Of a stretch of DNA of 10,228 nucleotides, positions 5,899-10,228 are shown piece by piece (the first letter of the stretch is position 1; every line of letters begins with the position of its first letter). Position numbers and translations under genes: made by a program. The DNA comes from Nitrospira sp. Its GTDB lineage: Bacteria > Nitrospirota > Thermodesulfovibrionia > Thermodesulfovibrionales > SM23-35. The notes below the pieces were generated by a model that was given only the letters and a program-made list of their open reading frames with translations, did no database searches and had not been told where the DNA came from. The DNA lies in the NCBI GenBank assembly GCA_016873575.1, contig VGWY01000086.1:1-10228 (forward strand). The letters run 5' to 3'.

Positions 5899-5928
5899 GT
5901 TACATAAAGGGTATAAATTGGTTATAAT
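5899..5928 (+). promoter_or_regulatory. Possible promoter upstream of the DRE-TIM aldolase
   Basis: GTTACA (5899-5904, four of six -35 matches) is followed after 18 bases by a perfect TATAAT (5923-5928). A transcript from here would have a ~190-base leader holding the repeat at 5949-6007 and the hairpin at 6059-6073 before the next gene. Confidence 0.4.
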
Positions 5929-5948
5929 ATTTATGTTGCCCCGAAAAT

Positions 5949-6007
5949 GTCATTCTGGCTTGTCCAGAATCCTTCATTAAAAAAGATTCCCGACAAGCGG
6001 GAATGAC
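5949..6007. repeat. GTCATTC...GAATGAC inverted intergenic repeat
   Basis: The 59-bp unit opens GTCATTCTGGCTTGTCCAGA and closes CCCGACAAGCGGGAATGAC. The ends are inverted copies (GTCATTC/GAATGAC), and each half contains its own small hairpin (TCTGG..CCAGA and CCCG..CGGG). The closing 19 bases are identical to 58-76, so at least two copies exist in the window; 3162-3214 may be a worn third. Confidence 0.8.
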
Positions 6008-6058
6008 AGTTGTTGAGCATGTGTAAATATTGTTCGGGACATTTTGCATGTTTTTTTG

Positions 6059-6073
6059 TGAGCATTTTGCTCA
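6059..6073. other. Perfect short hairpin TGAGCA-TTT-TGCTCA
   Basis: The six-base arms are perfectly inverted around a three-base loop, preceded by a run of seven T's (6051-6057) and lying 49 bases before the aldolase start. It could be an operator or a leader hairpin. On the minus strand the hairpin is followed by an A-run complement, so it could equally act as a weak terminator for transcription entering from the right. Confidence 0.4.
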
Positions 6074-6122
6074 TGTAGGTTTAGGCAGATTATTTCAGCA
6101 ATAACAGGGGGTATTTAAATTT

Positions 6123-7073
6123 ATGTTTCGTCCTCAGATTAAGGTTCTGGATTGCACAGTACGCGATGGTGGTTTAATAAATAAATGGCAGTTCAGCGAT
6201 GATTTTGTCAGAAAGGTTTTCATCGCCCTTTCAAAAGCTGGTATTGACTACATGGAAATGGGATATAAATCATCTGAGAAATATTTTTCACGGGATGAAA
6301 ACGGTGCATGGAAATTCTGTACCGAAGAAGATCTGAAGAGGATTATTGGGGATTATGATCATAAGATGAAATTGTCAGCCATGGTTGACATAGGCCGTAT
6401 TGATTCTGAAGACATATCTCCCAAGAAGGACAGTGTCCTTGATATGATACGCGTGGCATGTTATGCGAAAGAGATGGATAAAGGTATCAGCCTGGCACAC
6501 CAATGCCTTGATAAAGGGTATGAGATAACTATAAACCTGATGGCAGTTTCCAAGGTGTTGGAAAGAGACCTGGATGAAGCCCTGGATGATCTTTCCAAAA
6601 GTCATGTTCCAGTTGTTTATCTTGTTGACAGTTTCGGTGCCATGTACTCTGAACAGATACATTTCCTTGCTAAGAAATACTTCGCTGCACTCCCTGGCAA
6701 GGAGCTTGGAATTCATGCGCACAATAACCAGCAGTTAGCATTTGCCAATACTATAGAAGCAATCATTGCTGGAGTAAACCGTATTGATGCAACCCTTTAT
6801 GGCATGGGGAGGGGAGCAGGCAACTGTCCGCTGGAACTGTTGCTTTCCTTTCTCAAGAACCCGAAATTTGATATCAGACCTCTTATTGAAGTCATTCAAG
6901 AAATATTTATTCCCATAAAAGCAGAGACAGAATGGGGGTATCATATACCCTATATGATTACCGGAACCCTGAATGAGCATCCAAGAAGTGCAATGAAGAT
7001 TATGGAATCAAAGAAGATGCCCAATCTCAGGGAGTATTATGAAGAGCTACGGGACGGAACACCGTTAGACTAA
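6123..7073 (+). CDS. DRE-TIM metallolyase-type aldolase (HMGL-like / 4-hydroxy-2-oxovalerate aldolase-like)
   Basis: The 316-residue protein opens with LDCTVRDGG (9-17), the catalytic R14 and metal-binding D15 of the HMG-CoA lyase/DRE-TIM superfamily, and carries the metal ligands H198 and H200 in LGIHAHNNQQLAFANTIEAI plus the GMGRGAGNCPLE loop (227-238) that closes the barrel. Family members make or cleave carbon-carbon bonds next to pyruvate or acetyl-CoA. The closest resemblance is to the catalytic half of 4-hydroxy-2-oxovalerate aldolase; the C-terminal remainder (about 250-316) does not look like the DmpG communication domain that channels aldehyde to a dehydrogenase, and no such dehydrogenase is next door. 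Stand-alone members of this type are often found in surface-sugar or secondary clusters, so the substrate is open. AGGGGG about 12 bases before the ATG is a loosely spaced ribosome-binding site. It converges on ribF with a 28-base gap. Confidence 0.85.
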   Translation: MFRPQIKVLDCTVRDGGLINKWQFSDDFVRKVFIALSKAGIDYMEMGYKSSEKYFSRDENGAWKFCTEEDLKRIIGDYDHKMKLSAMVDIGRIDSEDISPKKDSVLDMIRVACYAKEMDKGISLAHQCLDKGYEITINLMAVSKVLERDLDEALDDLSKSHVPVVYLVDSFGAMYSEQIHFLAKKYFAALPGKELGIHAHNNQQLAFANTIEAIIAGVNRIDATLYGMGRGAGNCPLELLLSFLKNPKFDIRPLIEVIQEIFIPIKAETEWGYHIPYMITGTLNEHPRSAMKIMESKKMPNLREYYEELRDGTPLD

Positions 7074-7101
7074 GGTAATTTCTTTCCGGAAATGAGTCAG
7101 T

Positions 7102-8046
7102 CTATATCAATTTTGGGTGGTTTTTATTCAGGATTTCCTTTGCATCTTCGATATCTTTTCGAATCTGTTTCTCAAGGGTTTGAACATCAGGAAAGCGCTG
7201 TTCTCCCCTCAACATACCGATAAAAAATATCCGTATTTCTTCTCCGAGAAGATTGCCCGAAAAGTTAAACAAATGCACTTCATAACTTACTTCAGCATTC
7301 CCAAAGGTCGGATTTTTACCGATATTGGCAACTCCATCGAAAACATGACTATCAAAGCCTGCTCTCACTGCATATACACCTTCCTTTGGAGCAATCTCAA
7401 CAGGTGTTGTTATGTTTGCGGTTGGTATATTGAGAATACTTGCACCTCTGCCTTTCCCTTTAATCACCCTGCCCATAATTGAATAGGCTCTTCCCAGTAA
7501 GGTCGATACCTCATGGACTGTTCCCCTTGAGAGAAGGCTTCTAATCCTGCTACTACTGACAATACCTCGATGAAGTCTTGCATTCCTTATTGCCTTGACG
7601 CCGAAACCATATTTCCTGCCCCTTCTCCGTAAGAGGTCAATGGTGCCTTTTTTATTCTTTCCAAAGGCATAGTGAGTGCCTATAATGATTTCTTTCACAT
7701 GTATTTTTGTAACGAGCACATCTTTGATAAAATCATCAGGAAGCATATTGGCAAACTCTTTTGTAAAGGTTATACAGAGCAAGACATTGATTCCTGTTTC
7801 CTCAATGAGCTTTGTTTTTTCCTCAAACGGGGTGAGTATTTTTAATATCTTCTCTGGTGCAAGAACCTTCATGGGATGGGGCTCGAAAGTAACAGCCATT
7901 GATGTCCCCTGAATCTCTTGAGCCCTTCTGATTACACTGTGCAGGATCTTTTGATGCCCGAGATGGACACCGTCAAAATTACCTATTGTGAGAACTATGT
8001 TTGGATACCTGTTCTTTAATGCTTCAAGACCCTTGATAATCTCCAT
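7102..8046 (-). CDS. ribF: Bifunctional riboflavin kinase / FAD synthetase
   Basis: The 314-residue protein converts riboflavin to FMN and FMN to FAD with ATP. The N-terminal adenylyltransferase half shows LTIGNFDGVHLGHQ (19-32, nucleotide-binding HxGH-type motif), VTFEPHP (52-58) and SSSRIRSLL (164-172). The C-terminal kinase half shows GRASILNIPTAN-like G201..PTAN (208-211), PKEGVYAV (220-227), GVANIGKNPTF (238-248) and YEVHLFNF (255-262) with the catalytic glutamate E256. Length is normal. It starts inside the 3' end of coaE (31-base overlap) with AGAGG seven bases upstream, so translation is probably coupled to coaE. Confidence 0.95.
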   Translation of the reverse strand: MEIIKGLEALKNRYPNIVLTIGNFDGVHLGHQKILHSVIRRAQEIQGTSMAVTFEPHPMKVLAPEKILKILTPFEEKTKLIEETGINVLLCITFTKEFANMLPDDFIKDVLVTKIHVKEIIIGTHYAFGKNKKGTIDLLRRRGRKYGFGVKAIRNARLHRGIVSSSRIRSLLSRGTVHEVSTLLGRAYSIMGRVIKGKGRGASILNIPTANITTPVEIAPKEGVYAVRAGFDSHVFDGVANIGKNPTFGNAEVSYEVHLFNFSGNLLGEEIRIFFIGMLRGEQRFPDVQTLEKQIRKDIEDAKEILNKNHPKLI

Positions 8047-8639
8047 TCGTCTGCCTCTTCAAGTAATTTCTTATAGATTGTTTCAACCTGTGTCATTGCT
8101 TCTTCAATTGTGACGTTGTTGTTTATGACAAAATCAGACCGCTTAATCTTCTCATCTATTGGAAGCTGGGTCTTTAATCTCAAAAGAGCCTTTTCCCTTG
8201 TAACGCCTTTTTGCTCCAGGCGATTTAATGCAATCTCCTCTTTGGTATATACGGTAATCGTCTTATGAAACCTGTTTTCATATCCCCTCTCAAAGAGAAG
8301 AGGTATCTCGACCATGACGATATTATTATCCTCATCTAACGTATTCAGAAAATCTTGTATCCTTTTAAATACAAGTGGATGAAGGATATCTTCAAGAGAT
8401 AGTCTCAATACATTATTTTGGAAGATGACATCTCCAACGTTTTCTTTATTCAGCCTGCCGTTTTCTTGAAAAACCTTATTGCCTAAGAGTTCCCGAATTT
8501 TTTTTAGGACATCCTTCTCCATAAGGAGTGATTCAACGATTCTGTCTGAATCAAGTGTAATCACACCAAGCTTCCTGAACATGGGAAGAATCGTACTCTT
8601 CCCCATGCCATAATTCCCGGTAAGGCCGACAAGGAGCAT
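8016..8639 (-). CDS. coaE: Dephospho-CoA kinase
   Basis: The 207-residue protein catalyses the last step of coenzyme A synthesis, phosphorylating the ribose 3'-hydroxyl of dephospho-CoA. Seen directly are the P-loop VGLTGNYGMGKST (4-16), LDSDRIV (29-35) with the substrate-site aspartate, the HPLV segment in the CoA domain, and VEIPLLFERG (the usual VPLLFE motif). The P-loop has NYGM where most have GIGS, but lysine and serine/threonine are kept. The ATG is right at the expected beginning of the P-loop strand, has no Shine-Dalgarno, and lies seven bases after a TATAAT. It overlaps ribF by 31 bases and is transcribed ahead of it. Confidence 0.95.
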   Translation of the reverse strand: MLLVGLTGNYGMGKSTILPMFRKLGVITLDSDRIVESLLMEKDVLKKIRELLGNKVFQENGRLNKENVGDVIFQNNVLRLSLEDILHPLVFKRIQDFLNTLDEDNNIVMVEIPLLFERGYENRFHKTITVYTKEEIALNRLEQKGVTREKALLRLKTQLPIDEKIKRSDFVINNNVTIEEAMTQVETIYKKLLEEADEWRLSRVLKH

Positions 8640-8646
8640 AAACGTT

Positions 8647-8652
8647 ATTATA
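8647..8652 (-). promoter_or_regulatory. -10 hexamer just upstream of coaE
   Basis: On the minus strand a perfect TATAAT ends seven bases before the coaE ATG, which would place the transcription start at or within a base or two of the start codon. No -35 resembling TTGACA is visible at 16-18 bases. With no ribosome-binding site present, a leaderless coaE-ribF transcript is plausible. Confidence 0.4.
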
Positions 8653-8726
8653 CAATAATTTGGTTTTTGCTTATCCAGACTTGATTTCCGGGGACAAGTT
8701 TGTTGGAGGGATGAACAGATTCGGCC

Positions 8727-9230
8727 TTATAAGAAGCTGTTTCTCTGCCCTTTCAATTTGTATCGCAATTTAATTTTTAAATCTCTCGGTCCGTTATTTA
8801 TATACGAGTATTGTTTATGAACCTTCATGTTGATAACCCTTTTTGTTATTGGATCTATGAGGTAAACCTCAGCTTTTTTGGGCAAGGCTTCGGGCTTCCA
8901 TATTAAAACGATGGTTTCACCACTCAGTGGAGATTCTATCCTTACTTTCCAAATCTTGATTTTCCTGAATGAAGGGGCCTTTATATCTCTCCAGTATCTT
9001 CCTTCACTTTGCAAAAAATATGCACTGATATCGCCGTTCAGCATGGCCGGGACATCATATTGGCCGTCAATGCCATCTGTTGCATCTGCCTTCTGTCCTA
9101 AAGAAAGTCTGTTAGAAGCATTCAAAACAGACACGGTCAAATTTGCTTCCCAGTTGTCTGCTGCAAATAAAGAACTATATAGCAAAAGCACTATTGCTAA
9201 TGATGTCACAGTTACTATCTTACTCTTCAT
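8727..9230 (-). CDS. Small secreted beta-sandwich protein of unknown function
   Basis: From the ATG at 9230 the protein is 167 residues with a good Sec signal peptide (MKSKIVTVTSLAIVLLLYSSLFA, cleavage near 24), so it is probably periplasmic or surface-exposed. The mature part holds LSLGQKADATDGIDGQYDVPAM (42-63), SAYFL, a WKVRIESP strand, VLIWKPEALPK and VYLIDPITKRVINMKVHKQYSY. This LGxxxDATDG(xD)xxDxP ... W...L.W...P....LID pattern is one I associate with beta-sandwich modules at the C-termini of bacterial surface proteins; I cannot give a family name. In-frame ATGs at 9251 and 9239 would add seven or three residues, but they put acidic residues ahead of the signal sequence; 9230 sits 11 bases after GGAGG. 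The gene follows the large secreted protein by a few dozen bases and probably shares its transcript. Function not recognised. Confidence 0.75.
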   Translation of the reverse strand: MKSKIVTVTSLAIVLLLYSSLFAADNWEANLTVSVLNASNRLSLGQKADATDGIDGQYDVPAMLNGDISAYFLQSEGRYWRDIKAPSFRKIKIWKVRIESPLSGETIVLIWKPEALPKKAEVYLIDPITKRVINMKVHKQYSYINNGPRDLKIKLRYKLKGQRNSFL

Positions 9231-9264
9231 AATATCCATATCCTCCCACATCGAATCCTTTCTT

Positions 9265-10228
9265 CTACGGTTTTGGAATTACCAGCTTGTATGTATCATC
9301 TCCTTTATTGAGATATATCCAGTAACCCATCCAGGGAGTGAGTGTTGCATCAGGATTACCCCCTGTACTCTCGAACGCATAGGTGTTTCCCCAATCACTG
9401 CCGTTGTAGTAGTAGATAGCATTGTAAAGCCACTTATTTGTCGCGGCTTCTCCCCAGGAAACTGGATTGCCATCACCTTTTTTCACCAGAACATTACTCA
9501 ATTTTACATTCCCTCCATATGGATTACTGATAATGTTCCAACCAGAGCCGAGGGTTATTGTAAAGGTGGAATCAGATATGTCAGTAGGCGTTCCCAGTTC
9601 AGGCAGGGTTAGATTGGTTTCTTTCTTTGCAAAATATCCTTCGCCTGTTTTAACTGGTATAGTAATAGTTACTTGTTCATAATGCCCTTTATTCGAATCT
9701 GTTGTAAGCCCATCAGACACCCATCGGTACGCATAACTGGTTCCGAATGCATTTATTCCATCCAGCCCTGCGGTGCTTATTTCTCTTGGCACACTTACAA
9801 GGTTATAATTTGTTAACAATTGAACCTGTGGGCCTGTGATGTATCCTGCCTGTGGGTATGTAATGATTGTATCATCAGAAAATTTTACCTCAATATAGAA
9901 TTTGTGAACTGAAGCCGGGCCAAGTTTCGTTTTATAAGAACAGTCTGCTCCGGTGCTAAAGTCCCCGTTGCACGTCATCGCGTATTCATAGAAATCAGCG
10001 GGCAGGGGATTGTTCCGCTGGGTCATATACAGCTTCACATATTGTGGTGTACCACCTTGATCTTGTACTACTATCTTGAATTCATACTCAACATCCACCT
10101 TTGGCTTGCCATTCACAAGGTTATCAGCATCGGTGCCTCCATCTGCCCTTTCAAGACACTGGATACCGGTATCTGTGGAACTAAGTGAGAATGGTTTAAA
10201 TGTTGCAGTTACATCCTTGGCTGAATCC
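9265..10228 (-). CDS. Secreted or surface Ig/beta-sandwich repeat protein, N-terminus cut by window
   Basis: The frame is open from the window edge to TAG at 9265-9267, giving 320 visible residues; the start lies outside. A GTG at 10116 is not a credible start because coding continues upstream (DSAKDVTATFKPFSL..., TGIQCLERADGGTDADNL). Residues ~40-135 (VDVEYEFKIVVQDQGG..YVKLYMTQ...YSYKT-like segment, LGPASVHKFYIEVKFSDDT, YITGP) look like an Ig-type domain. Then LLTNYNLVSVP begins a second module with SGWNIISNPYGGNVKLSNVLV, AIYYYNGSDW and TPWMGYWIYLNKGDDTYKLVIPKP, a tryptophan- and tyrosine-rich beta-sandwich end module common in large exported proteins of anaerobes. No catalytic motif is visible, so adhesion or scaffold is only a guess. 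The protein ends exactly in this module, and the next gene supplies a separate module often seen alongside it. Confidence 0.75.
   Translation of the reverse strand, partial: DSAKDVTATFKPFSLSSTDTGIQCLERADGGTDADNLVNGKPKVDVEYEFKIVVQDQGGTPQYVKLYMTQRNNPLPADFYEYAMTCNGDFSTGADCSYKTKLGPASVHKFYIEVKFSDDTIITYPQAGYITGPQVQLLTNYNLVSVPREISTAGLDGINAFGTSYAYRWVSDGLTTDSNKGHYEQVTITIPVKTGEGYFAKKETNLTLPELGTPTDISDSTFTITLGSGWNIISNPYGGNVKLSNVLVKKGDGNPVSWGEAATNKWLYNAIYYYNGSDWGNTYAFESTGGNPDATLTPWMGYWIYLNKGDDTYKLVIPKP

Noticed and set aside
7080..7095. Bidirectional terminator between the convergent aldolase and ribF genes
   Set aside because: TTTCCGGAAA is a short palindrome without adequate stem length or flanking T-tracts.
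7117..7482. Plus-strand 121-codon frame opposite ribF
   Set aside because: Antisense to the conserved kinase half of ribF and without recognisable motifs.
8878..9612. Long plus-strand open frame of 244 codons
   Set aside because: It lies antisense to two minus-strand genes with coherent secreted-protein features (signal peptide, beta-strand motifs), has no family signature, and spans their gene boundary.

Overview
The window looks like a piece of chromosome from an anaerobic, Gram-negative-type bacterium of moderate to low GC content. A nine-heme c-type cytochrome of the doubled-CXXCH type, a lipoprotein-type serpin, secreted beta-sandwich proteins and abundant short palindromic intergenic repeats together suggest a Nitrospirota/Thermodesulfovibrionia-like or related sediment or subsurface lineage. 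This placement is inferred from gene content only; there is no rRNA or other phylogenetic anchor here.

Left part (1-1600): a repeat-rich edge, a periplasmic multiheme cytochrome c (133-921), five copies of a heptamer overlapping its stop codon, then a compact 526-bp structure (960-1485). In that structure a DUF559/Vsr-like nuclease gene lies exactly between ~65-bp imperfect terminal inverted repeats that themselves contain hairpins. The nuclease gene is broken by an internal palindromic repeat (1200-1245) that resembles the inner part of the terminal repeats and brings in an in-frame TGA.

Middle part (1486-7073, all plus strand): a serpin with a lipobox behind a good sigma70-type promoter; PriA; a KDPG/KHG aldolase starting 11 bases after priA; and, after a 226-bp spacer with repeats and a promoter-like sequence, a DRE-TIM metallolyase-type aldolase. 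The PriA keeps its DNA-binding N-terminus, all eight zinc cysteines and its C-terminal domain. It has lost every recognisable helicase ATPase motif, seems to lack the winged-helix domain, and carries an in-frame palindromic repeat of the same family as the one in the nuclease gene.

Right part (7102-10228, all minus strand, convergent with the left part): a partial secreted Ig/beta-sandwich protein running off the window, a small secreted beta-sandwich protein, then coaE and ribF overlapping by 31 bases. coaE and ribF supply coenzyme A and FMN/FAD.

The most unusual content is the DUF559-terminal-repeat element with related palindromes scattered into coding sequence (a possible nuclease/repeat partnership reminiscent of RAYT-REP systems), and the apparently ATPase-dead PriA.
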